Made by a program: the position numbers and the translations under genes. Below are positions 35,036 to 47,200 of a stretch of 64,000 nucleotides of DNA, one piece after another (within the stretch, counting starts at the first letter, position 1; the number at the start of each line of letters is the position of its first letter). A model generated the notes under the pieces. The model worked only from the letters and a program-made list of their open reading frames with translations, did not search any database and was not told the origin of the DNA. Location: assembly GCA_008828725.1 (NCBI GenBank), contig MEHQ01002260.1, positions 124,001 to 188,000 on the forward strand, in the 5' to 3' direction. This DNA comes from Saccharina japonica. Taxonomy: Eukaryota > Sar > Phaeophyceae > Laminariales > Laminariaceae.

Positions 35036-38000
35036 CATTTTTATTTCAGTTATGAATGGGTTAACCCTTTTACTACTCCAAAAATGAGACCACACTAATT
35101 CCAAGTAGTTTTGTCCCAAAAAAGTGGTTGCAGTTCTGAAGGGGTTAAGAAGCCCGACCGTTCAGAAAAAGAAAATCAGCCAAAACAAAGTGCTACCTCT
35201 ATCTATCGTAGCACGCGCCAAAGTGAGCATGTTGCGCCCGTACCATACGGCATTTTGCAATAAAACTCGGGACAATAATGTCTACCATGGCCCCCGCCAC
35301 GCAAGCGGCCGGTACCGTAATCGTCACTTTTTACCGTCAATTGTTTCCCCGCGAATTGATTATTCCAGTAAGGTAATGTTAAATACTATAATGTCGCATC
35401 CGAAGACATTGTTGGGCCGTAGCTCTACAACTGGGGACCCTCGTCAGTGCGAAGTATGAAGGCTTGGCCTCAGGGGTGCAATCATCACTGCCGCTTGTCG
35501 CACGGTTCTCCGGGATTACGGTGGTATATTGTTCTACAGTATACACATCATTATGTACTTGCTGCCAGCTCCCACATGATGTACGCCCCGTTTCTACGAC
35601 AATATGAACGTTTCATGTTGGATAACGTGTGTGTGCATTTGATATTGTAGCCTCCGACGATAAGTTCTCAGGTCCTGCTACTGCTGTAGCATTTCCAGTC
35701 ACCATGCCATCCATATGAGGAAGGGTTAGTAGAACGCGATGACCTCAAACATGGAAACGGCTATCAATCAGACGTCAGCACTTGACAGACGTATACCAAT
35801 ACTAATATTGTCCCCCTTATAACTGGTTGTACTTGTGTGTGTGTGTGTGTTCTTCACATTAAACCTTCCTTTCTACCCGTCGACATCCAGCACACCCAGT
35901 GTCCGTGCCGATTCATCATCCTAAAAAGGTACCAGTTCTGTGGTCACAAAACTACGACACAGAGATACTACGCTCAGTGCAGTAAGCAGAGCAGACAATG
36001 CAATGCCATATACGACAGGCAAGACCTACCCTGCTAGCAATCCAGGTGCATGCAAGAGAAAAAAAAAGAAAAGAAAGAAAAAAGCGAAAAGGAAAAATAA
36101 TAGAAAGTAAACATACTGAAGCAAATCAACAATCAAGCAACCAAACAAAAGCATGACAAAATGAAAAGAAAAAAAAATAAAAAATATCGTGCTTCTCCCA
36201 GATGAGATGCGACATCTAGTTAAAAGAAACCAAATGAAATGAAATGAACCGAAAAAAAAAAACAGTGCCAACAAAGCAAGACTAAGAACGACAGGAAAAG
36301 ACAGGCAGCCAGAGCACACCAAAAGTACCTTCCAGCCAGCTGAGGCAGGTTTGTGCCCTTAGTACAGGCAGGTTCTACCAGCTAGTCGGTCTGGTACTGG
36401 TACCTACTCTGTTTGCCGTCTCTTTCCTGCTTTCGTCCGCCGCGGTTTCCCTACGAACCCCCCCACCCTCTGTCTCCATTCCCTTGGGCGCCACCCATAC
36501 AACGGATACGTGGCACTTCCTACTCAGTTCCGTTTCATCCTCGTGCCTCACACGAGAGTCCAGGAAAGAGAAGAGGAAGTAACAAAAAACAAAATGTATA
36601 CGTACGTAGCTAAGCAGGCAAAGAAAGTCCTAGGAAAATACGGGGGGGCGGAGAGACAAAGGCAAAAGCGATCACGGCAAACTCCTAGTTGGCTTTTCAC
36701 CAGTAACATCTGAAAGGGAGACATTCACTCATTTCGCCTTACCTATTTCGTGCTCCTCGTACAGTAGATGAAAACAAAGTTTCGCCTTGAATTGGTATGA
36801 ATCAAAAACGAAATATGTCGTTGAATCGCCGACCTTTGCGAGTGTGCCGAACTGAGGCCGGGGTTGTGTACCGTGTCCCTTTTGTTTGGCAAAATAGAAT
36901 ATGAATGCGTACGTAACTCACACAAATACATAGCCCAAGTCGTTCATTCAATAAGTTCATACACCCCTGTAAGTTGGTACGTACAAATATATCGTGCAAA
37001 CGAACCGATACTACTATATGTGTATATACCTGTGAGACATAATCACATGCCGAAAATCAAAAAAATGAAATGAACATTTTCTACAGAGTGTTTCACTTAT
37101 CACACATACATGTCATTTAAACAAAACAGTACGTATATATACTCACTGCCGTGCATGATATATACCCAAGTGCCGAAATTTATAAAAATACATCAACATT
37201 TCGTGCCAAGTGTGGTTTAGTATTGATTTGATAAGTTTTGGCCACGGGTTGGTTCTTCTCGTTGGTACGAGTGTGATGCCGATTTCACACGCCTGCCACT
37301 TATCTCCGCTCCGTCTCAAGGCGCTCACTTGTGCCATGGAAGGGGGGTGGTGCCAGTTTCGGCCACAAGGGGCGAAATGTTTCTTCACGTCTACACCACG
37401 TCTACACTGTTTATATCCGTACGGGTGACACGTTTTCGGGGAACCTGTAACCGCTTGTTATACATACCGTCGTCGAATTCGACTCAGGGTTGTCCCCTAT
37501 TAAAACGCCAGGCATACGTCCTCCGGTGTGCGACTGTTACACGTTTAAGGGACTTGTCCATGTTTAAGGGACTTGTGACCGGTTCTAAACTCGTCGAATT
37601 GTGTTTAGGGTTGCTCCTTCCACGACCCGTTGCGGCTGCAAACCAAGCATCAAGGATGGGTTGTACAAGTCTCCCACAAGTCTTTCGCGGTCGATCCGCC
37701 TTTGCGTTCATAGCAGGTTTACAAGTCATGTATGTCATATCTCGTGCCGTTGAGATCACACCTCTTCTGTCAAATCGTGTTGGTCATCTTCGTGGACTGC
37801 GATTGGCATGTTCTTCTGCTCGTATTTTTATGCAAATTCTGCTGTCCGCGGAGCCCCGCTTATTCCTGGGCTTTGATTCACGTACCTAAAAACAAACTCA
37901 AGTCCGATACTATATACTGCTGCAACATTGCCAGAACATCCTACTGTAGTGTAACGACAACCCCACTGGCGTTGTGTGAAGTTCCCAACAGGACGACGTG

Positions 38001-38139
38001 TCACAATCGGTGTGGTTTCTGAAACTGTTGCGGTAGGTCTTGTCCGTCGCCCGAACGCCCTGATGTTGTGTGAGTTGGCGACAACGCCCAGTGACGAGCT
38101 CAAAGGGCCACCTGTGGAAATACAAGGCCCTAATTATAC
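35036..38139. other. Spacer upstream of gene B
   Basis: No gene is supported. It contains a GT dinucleotide run at about 35832-35850, a purine-rich (GA/A) tract at about 36055-36310, and AT-rich DNA with GTAC words near 36900-37200. An old MITE end (GTGCTACCTCTATCTATCGT) is at about 35191. Confidence 0.4.
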
Positions 38140-38218
38140 ACTACATCCTTTACTCCCTTCCGCAATGTGCAGGACCGGGTGTAGACAAGGACATACATAG
38201 GGACTATTGTGCATCGCG
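38140..38218 (+). promoter_or_regulatory. Proximal promoter/leader of gene B
   Basis: Aligns with the gene A promoter: CCTTCCGCAA (about 38156-38165), AGGACCGGG (38171-38179), ACAAGGACATACATA and GGGACT-TTGTG before the ATG at 38219. The start codon was chosen because the paralogs agree from ATGACGATGTCCAAG onward. Confidence 0.5.
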
Positions 38219-41200
38219 ATGACGATGTCCAAGATCAAGCTGATGGGTGCGCTGAGCGTGCTCACCGTGGCTGGTGTGGTGGGCCAACTATCGTGCGTTC
38301 AGCTCAACGCCACGGATCTCGCTGTGTGTGCGTGTGAAGACGCTTCCTTGACTTTCACAATCGAAGGAGAGACGACGGTAGCGGCCAACACGGTGAGTGG
38401 ATCGGCGACGGGATGTAACCGTAGGTGTGTGTTTTTGGTGATGCGGTTGGCCTCGCGCTGCATAGAGGGGAAACCGTGGTACGTGGTATGCACTACTTTT
38501 TACCATGTGCAAGTATACTACTGTGTGCACTGTTAACAATTACTGTGCAGTAGATAGTTCAAGGTACCGCATAGCAGCGCCCCCACACTTATCAACATAT
38601 CGATACTACACAGGTGGAAAACAATTGATATTTAGGTTTGCTTCTTGCCACTCTCAGGTCTATCTCGCCCATCATTATCGACGGATCATGTACGTACGTA
38701 CCCGAGTATATAGTATTGGCATCGCAGCACTCACAGTACCACCGCGTCACACCCACTGGGCTTGCCCCGATACTGGCGGTATTACACCTTGAGAATGATG
38801 AGTGCACGAGACATGGGCGTTGCGTCGGTGTGTGACCAAAGGAAGCGGCCGTCGTGCTGCTGTATGCGTTTACTTCGTACATACGTAAACTGTTCGTTCC
38901 CGTACTCTGTAACGTTTCAGCGTAGGCCACACTCGACGACCTTCTGCATATTTGCTTTAGGTTTTTGTTTTAACGCGTTGAGATCTTGGCGCTGGATGAC
39001 AAATTATAATTTAGGGCGTGGGGAGGATCGGACCAAACTGTATATTATTGCAGACGTATACTGCTGTGTTGTGCTACTACAAAGTGTACCGGGCGCAGAG
39101 TATCTCACAGAATTGCGTACAGCGGCAGTGCATTTAGCGGCACTATGCAGTTATAAGTAGTCGAATATACCGCAACGCGATAATAGATTATTCGACATAG
39201 AGGGATACAAGCTATGTGGTCACACACCAACGGCAACGGATACCACATATATATGTGGTACCCCATGAGGTGGAGGCAGACCAGTAGGTGCGAATACCAT
39301 ATTGAAATACATACTTTTTTAGACTCGTAAGGGTGGGTGAAATTAAGATATGAACGGATGTTAGTTACCAGAGATGGAGACGATATGTATGCGTCCAACG
39401 TCCAAACGAATGAACAGGCACGCCCAATGGGCGTGTCTACATAGCGTATCACGCAGCTTGCAGAGTTGAGTTCCAGCCGTTCAATCCGTTGTACTCACCG
39501 TTGACGTATTTCAACATTGTTTATACGTATACTTCGAAGTATATATACAAACGTATGTTTAAGTGCTTTTTTTAGTTTCACAAAACAAGAAGTCTTTATC
39601 AAGCAATGCGTTCCCACATACACACGTACCCACAACTTACTGACGATGAATACCTTCACAGAAGCGTACCTCGTACAGACGACAACCGAGGGTTTACCAT
39701 ACGCGATAAAATGTATAGCGGCGGCGGAGACATTTCGCTAGGATTGTGCGCAGCGCACTATTCGCCAGGCATTGTTGTGTGGTTTGCTGCCCATTGTTTT
39801 CGTGTTTGATGCGCCAACAATGATTAGCTTAAGGCTAGACAAGCAAGCGGGATGTTCATCTGTTTGTGTTTCACCCCATCCATTACATCTGTCCTTCTTT
39901 TAGCTAACTCGCTCCTAGCCGTTACCCAGATCGGCCGTCAGAGAGTGGGTTATTCTCCGCCGTCCACATTGCTGTACGTGCCTTGCAACAAAATGTATCG
40001 CGGGAAGGGCTCAGCACCTTCTTCCTTCCCGTCGAGTGTGGCGTTGGTTTTCGCCTAGCCACTCTCTAGGACAGGTGCTATCGACACTTGGTGCCGCTAT
40101 CTGAAAAACATAAAACCCGATATACTTGCGACGTATGCGGGGAATTCAACCCAATGATGTACCAACGCGAGTAGTAATTTAGGACGCGCCGTACGATCGA
40201 AGTGAACCATGTTTTGTATGAGGCTCAACACTTGATTGAGGAGTTTCATACAATAATAGTAAGTGATATATACTAAAGTAATCGTAATTCAAAATACTAA
40301 AGTTGGAGGAAATAGAAAATGCTACTCGATTAACACTACGAGGGTCGAAGTATACAATAAACAATGGTGCACAGATGCTCCGAGTATACTTGATACTCCG
40401 AGTATACTCGGAGTAATGTGCACTCGGACTCGGAGTATCGAGTATTTTTGGTACTCCCAGTAATGAGAGCATTGGAGTACTGGTGGCCTAAATACTGGGA
40501 GTATTTGGAGTATGAGCAGTATTTAAGGTCCAAATACTCCGCGTACTGGGAGTATGAGCAGTACGTATCCTCGAATACAAGCAGGACCCGGAGTACAAAC
40601 ATCTAAATTACTCGCAGTACTCCGAGTATCGAGAGTATTGGACAACTATATACTGCGAGTACACAAAGTACCCAAACCATTTTTTCTAAACAAATACTCT
40701 ATTTATACTTCCAGGTAATGGGAGCATCTGTGAGTTTTGAAATGTTACAAAACGCCAGTCACATCACAGAACCTGGGAGGAATGACGGCCGAGTCTTTGA
40801 AATGATGCAAATATGTTCCTAATGAACTTCACACTCCGAGTATACTCCGAGTATCGAGTACATTTCGTAAATCGAAATATATATATAGTCGGAGTACTTG
40901 GGGAGTATATGCTGGTCTGATTACTCGGATTACTTGGAGTACTTGGAGTGCTCGATACTCGGAGTACTTGGAGCATGAGCTGTACTGAAGCCCCGAATAC
41001 TGCGAGTACAAGGAGAACCTGCAGTATCGGGCCTCTAAACACTCCGAGTATGGCAGCATCTGTAGTACAGAATCTCGAAATACTCCGAGTACGAGCAGTA
41101 TTCCGAAGTACGTAGAGCCCACATACTACTGGGAGTACACGGAGTCCTGAAGTACTTTATTTCCAATACTCCTCTCGTTACTCCGAGGTACTCGGAGCAT

Positions 41201-44200
41201 CTGCGCATTGTTGCAAACACAATAATAGAAGCACGACGGTTTTGGTGTCGAGGAAGCCGCTCATTTATAAACCAGTTCAGCGAAAAAAGGCTACTCTAGC
41301 GTAGCACGAGTCGGAGGCTAACCACTAGACCACCGGCGTGTGGAACGATGGAGGTAGCACCTACTACTGAAGGGATACATACTAACCTATACCACGGTAA
41401 ATATTACACGATTGCGGGGGACCATAGTATAAATAACCAAACATTATCAGTATCACTGGGTAAAAACATGTGGGGATTATGTGTATGGTAGGTCCTATTT
41501 ACTATGGTCCCCCGGACGCGTGCTACGGTAGAGGTGGCAGTTTTTGGCTGAATCGTTTTCTGAACGATCGGGCTCCTTAACCCAAATTCGTCGGACTTTC
41601 ATTTTTATGACGAATGATGTTTCAGAGTATACTTCGGTCATGATATTTGGCATCCGGCATAAGCACTTTCATTTTCCTCCAAAATCAGTTTTTTCGGTGA
41701 GGTATGACGCTCCTTAAGTGAGGAGCTCAGAAACAAGACGGTGCACCTCTATCCTCGTAGCATGCGTCCCCGTGTTAATACCCTTATCATCTCACCCCAC
41801 AATTGGGTTTCGATAAAGACGCATGCTACGATAGAGGTGCACCATGGGTTTCCTGACCTCCTCAATTGAGGAGCTCCATACTAATAGTAAGTAAAACAAT
41901 GATTTTGGAGGAAGACAAACGATCTACCATACCCGATTAACTATCCCATGACCTACAGTAAGCGTGCTATGAAAAGTATTACAACACCAGAAGGAGAGTC
42001 CAACAATTTTGGATTAAGGGCCCGTATTAACGAAGAAGAAAAAAAATCAATTTGGAAAACATATATATATATATATTCAAATCCGCTTTTCATTGGCCAA
42101 CACGCGCACCAGCACCGGGGGTGCTGGTGCGTGTGTTGACCAATGAAAAGCGGATTTGAATATATTTTTTTCCAGATTGATTTTTTTTCTTTTTCGTTAA
42201 AACGGGCCCTTGAGGATCCCTATCGTTCAGAAATAATTTCAGCAAAAAGTGCTGCCTCTGTCGTAGCACGAGTCAAACGCAAACATTGCAGTCCGAAACA
42301 CAGCCCCAGATCATATAAGACGCGCGACGAACTATATCGTTATTCCGTAGAACCCTACTGCTGTAGTAGGGGGTATTCCGACGATATACGAGTGAGCCAG
42401 TACAATGTAACAATTAAGCGTATGGATGCCTTCAATGAGCATGGATTCATCGTATCTCGAAATAATTCAAGTCGTGAAATGAATCGGTTGACGCGTGCTA
42501 CGGTAGAGGAGGTATACCTATTTTTGGCTGAATCGTTTTCTGAACGATCGGGCTCCTTAACCCAAATTCGTCGGACTTTCATTTTTGTGACGAATAATTT
42601 AATGTTTCAGAGTATACTTCGGTCAGGATATTTATCATGCGGCAGCACTGTTATTTTCCTCCAAGATCAGTTTTTTCGGTGAGGTATGACGCTCCTTAAG
42701 TGAGTAGCTCAGAAAAGACATGGTGCACCTCTATCGTAACATGCGTCGGTTATTGTGTTACTAGGCTATGTCGTGTCCCACTTAGGTGAAACCTCACCAA
42801 TAGTATGGAGCGATACAAATATAAGCGTATGGTACGTCCTGTAGTTATATATAACTGATGATGCTGTTACCCACACCCGGTGTATTACGCCCCAAACCAA
42901 AGTATAAAACTCTCCAAGGTTGGTTAATACTACACAGTAAAAAATGGTATACAGTAGAGGGTTAGAGACAGGCTACGGTACACGTGCACCACGGCTTTGC
43001 CTTCTGGGGGTGGCCACTTAAGGCGCTCTATAACCCACCAGAAAAATGATTTTGGAGGGAAAAACAAAGTACTCCCCATTGTACAACCCCACGACTTGAA
43101 ATAATGAAAATAAGTATGCTACACAATAATTAATTTCGGTCGGTTTTTCGTGCGTTAAGGAGCGCCGTGATGCAGAAAAACTAATCAGCGAAACATTGCT
43201 ACCCCTGTAGCACGACGAGCCCACCGGGGAGGAGGGTGGGTATCGAAACGTGTTACATTTCACGGCAGACGAAAAATAAAACATGTTTGAGGTATTTGTG
43301 TGCCGCAGGCGAAAACATGGTAAGGCAACTTTGTCCACCGACGCTGCTTGACACATCCATGCCGAACTTGCACGTATTTGATGCACAAGCATAACTTTGT
43401 TTGCTTGATGTGCATTCCTCAATTCCAGCGTTCATCTTTTTTTTGCTTTGCTTTTGAGTACAAAACAGGGCTCGAAATTGTCAGCAGCAAGACAGAGCAA
43501 AGTACGGTTTCAGCGATCGTCATATCGTCATGTGCATATTTCTTCGTGCGATCGCCACCCTGTATCGGGTTGTTGTTTACCACATGTTTACCACTACGTC
43601 TAAAGCCAGCATGGCGCGGGGTAAACGTAGCCAGTACACCGGACATATTAAAGAAGTTAGAAGGTGTATATCCAGCATGAGGCCGCTGGAGGGGGCTCAG
43701 TGGTCAATGACCCCCAGACGCCCTCCACCCCCCCCCCGCCATGGCGTGAGGGTGCAATACGTAATCCGGTCCGAGGGGCGCAACCCAGCCCCCTCATGTA
43801 AACGTCGATAATATCGCCTATATCCCAGTATTCGCGTGTAAAACCTCGATCATACATCAACTCCAGCATGCACCTCCAATGATACTGTACCGGTACTGGC
43901 GGGCACTGGTACGACCTATCTAAATGTGACATATATGCGTACGCTACACATTCACGGTCACCGCAGGCATTCGATGCATTTTCAGCAGCACCCCCAAACA
44001 TGTGAGGATCAGGGTTCCGGCGAACTACATATGAACACCAGCAATTGCATTCAAATTGGTGTATGCGTCTACGTCTTCCCTGGCAGGTCAACCTCGCACT
44101 CGTTCTGGACGGGTCTGGGAGCATCGACGACCAGGAATTTATGGACGAGCAGGCCTTCGCTGAGGACACCGTCGCTGCGTTTTCCGGACGAAACCTGTTT

Positions 44201-47200
44201 GACAACGGCGGGATGGCCTCCTACGTGCAGTACTCGAGCGGCTTGGTCTCGTCCGGAATGTTCGACAGCTTTAAAAAGTTTCACGACTTTGCCAGTGCCG
44301 ACGCCCAATCCGGCAAAGGCACGCTCACGCCCATCGGCATTAACGAAGGCACCCGGCTTCTAGGCGTTAATCCTGCAAGCGCATCGTTCATGATCGTGAT
44401 CACCGACGGCCGAAGCAACAGCGTCACCGCCACCAGAGATGCCGCAGACAAAGCCAGGGCCGCGGGCATTACCGTGTTTGCTGTGGGAGTAGGTGAGCTT
44501 GTGACGTCGAATGGCCGTAGCAGTCGCCAGAATGTTATGTACGGAAATGTCTCAATTGTCGTGAAACCTTCCTTACAGTGTGAACATGGGCCAAGCTCAC
44601 GTACATGACGCGTGCCGGCGTACGCCTGCAAATAAAGATAACTCCAAGACGTCGAGTTGCCCGTGCTCGAAACGCGTGTGCACAAAACCGAAACGATAGT
44701 CGATCGTCATGGTGAGGCCAACTAAACGGGCCCTAGGCAGAAAAATACGCTGTAGCTCACCAGGAAAAATCAAAGTTAGGTTTCGCTCTGTAGGGTTTCT
44801 CCCTAAACACATCACGCATCAGTAAAGTCATATCGCGGCTCAAAGTACCACGCATCGTGCACGCACCAAGGTGCCAGGGTAAAGTTTAACCGTTGCACAA
44901 GTCAATGGTGTGTCATGGTGCCTCAACATCTTCGAGCGCGCACATAGCCGAGAGTTTCCATTGTGCTTGTACAATATGTTTAAGATGCCGGTCGAATATT
45001 AGAAGGGAATAGTTAAGCGTGTGGCGTTGACGACTCGCAATTGTTTAGTATTCCTGTGTTTCGTACGTTTCTTTGTTCGTACAGACGAACTGCTCAATTC
45101 GAATAATACCCGCTCCGGGGGAGTCACCCCGTCTAATCCTTAGGTATTGGGCAACACTCCGAATAACTCAAATTAATATCGATGGCTGAAATGTTACCCC
45201 TTGGTCTCCCGGCGCAGGCGCTGCGACTGGCAACACCGAACTCGAAGCGATCGGAGGCGGTGCCGCTAACGTGTTCACCGTCGCGCAATTTGATCTTCTT
45301 GACGGTAAGCCTGACCGTGAAACATGGGCAAACTCTGACATTCTTGCTTGAGCAAACACGCTACGCTACGGGCGCACCTCCTGTTTTTGTTCCGGAGGCT
45401 TCACACTTGAAGAGCCCTGTACTAATAGTACGTCATTAGTAAAGTCACCCGAAACATCGGGTGCCCTTCTCAGCAGGCTTACAACGGATACAATTTTACG
45501 CCAAAACGTCGGGCCGACGGTTGTTGGGCAGTTGGCGATGACGCGTACTTCGATAGAGGGGCACCCTATATTCCTGAAGGTGGTCACTTGATTATAGTAC
45601 AGGAGCCCCATGCCCCACCCTAAAGCTGTTTTCGGACGAAAATGAAAGTGCTACCCGACGCAAATGCCTTGTAAAAGGAAACAAAAGTAGCAACGCGATA
45701 AATAATTTCCGGCGCGATTTCTAGTTGAAGAGCTCCGTAATTCAGAAACAAAAGCAGCCAAAAAGTGTAACCTCTATCCTAGCACGTGTCCGATTAAGGA
45801 GTATACTACTACTCTTCCTCGGTCCGAACGGTTTTCCCGAAAAGCAATGCCGCCTCTGTGATAGCGCGCGTCTTTCAAGGCGGGAAACGTTAGGAGGCAT
45901 GCTACGGTGGAGGTGCGCCATGTGTGCTGAGGCTACTTGCTCCCTTCAGGAGCTCTATACTGGTAGTAGGTCATCAGTATGTCACCCACAAACTGTTTTC
46001 GGTGGAAGATGGATGTGCTATATCGTGTCCTTCGAAGGTGAAAACTAATTAATGACTTGAATTAGTATGAATTAATTAAAAAAATGGCGTTGTATCGTAG
46101 GCTTTAGAGAATGTACGAAAATACCCGATGCGCAATCCTATGGCCTGACTATAATGGAACATGCTGCCGCAAAGAAAATGGAACTACCCGCCGATTTTGC
46201 TGCAAGGAGCGCCCCGTAAATAAAAGAATATGTTGGGTCGAAAAGTGCTACCTTTATTGTACCACAAGTCCTTATCGGCGATCGGCCTTGAGTTGGACTC
46301 GTCGGCGAGAAGATGACCACTGAACGAAAGAACGACAGCCCCATAGAGCCACTTCGTCTGTACGGATGGTCACACACGGAAGGTATATTTACTCGTACGT
46401 GTGGATACAATGGCAATCAGACGCCTACCCGGTATACCGTACGTACCAGATGCACGTTAGCAAGCCTTCTCGAGGAGTTCCCCTGTACATACATACGCGT
46501 GCATTCACCTGTTGTGGCGAAGGTTGGATTCACTAGAGCGAAGTGTCGTTCGACATACCCTCTTTTGCTTACGATCTATGCTGGAAGGCAGGCTATGATG
46601 GAGGTGGCACTTTTCGGTAGTTTTGTTTTCTGAATGGCCTATAGAAGGCTCCTTAGCCCAAAGTTGTCGGAATGCTGCCATTCTTGTTCGGTAAAATTAT
46701 CCATCGTACACCAAAAGATCATTGGACGGTTTTGTTCGGTTCCCTTCCCAAATTTTGCAAAAAAACAAAAGTCTATGGGCGCGTTTTGAGCTCTTCATGT
46801 CAGGAAGCCCAGAAACAATACTGTATGCACGTGCACCTTTATCGTAGCATGCCACATGGTTGTAATGTTAAGCCTCAACAATAGAACGGACGTCAGCCCT
46901 AAGCTACGGTCGAGAGGTGGTCAGTATAGTATAGAAAGGAGGACGCGTAATTGTGCTGCGCTATACCACATGTTTATCCGCACCAAAACACACAGTATAC
47001 ACACAAAGAACGCGTCGTCGAGTGTGCTCGTCCGCCCCTTGATTCTGCTAAGACACAAAGGCAATACCGGTGGGTCTCAAAAACAATCGAGTAACGTAAC
47101 TCGTGTTTTGTGGTGAACTGTCTACCAGGTATTTTAGTATATTTCCTCCAAAAGCACGGACAGCATACACGACGATACAAACACACTGGTGGTGGAAACA

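Noticed and set aside
42143..42682. 179-codon plus-strand frame
   Set aside because: It crosses the arm of the hairpin element, an old MITE and copy 7 of the GACGC MITE. It is a composite of mobile-element pieces.
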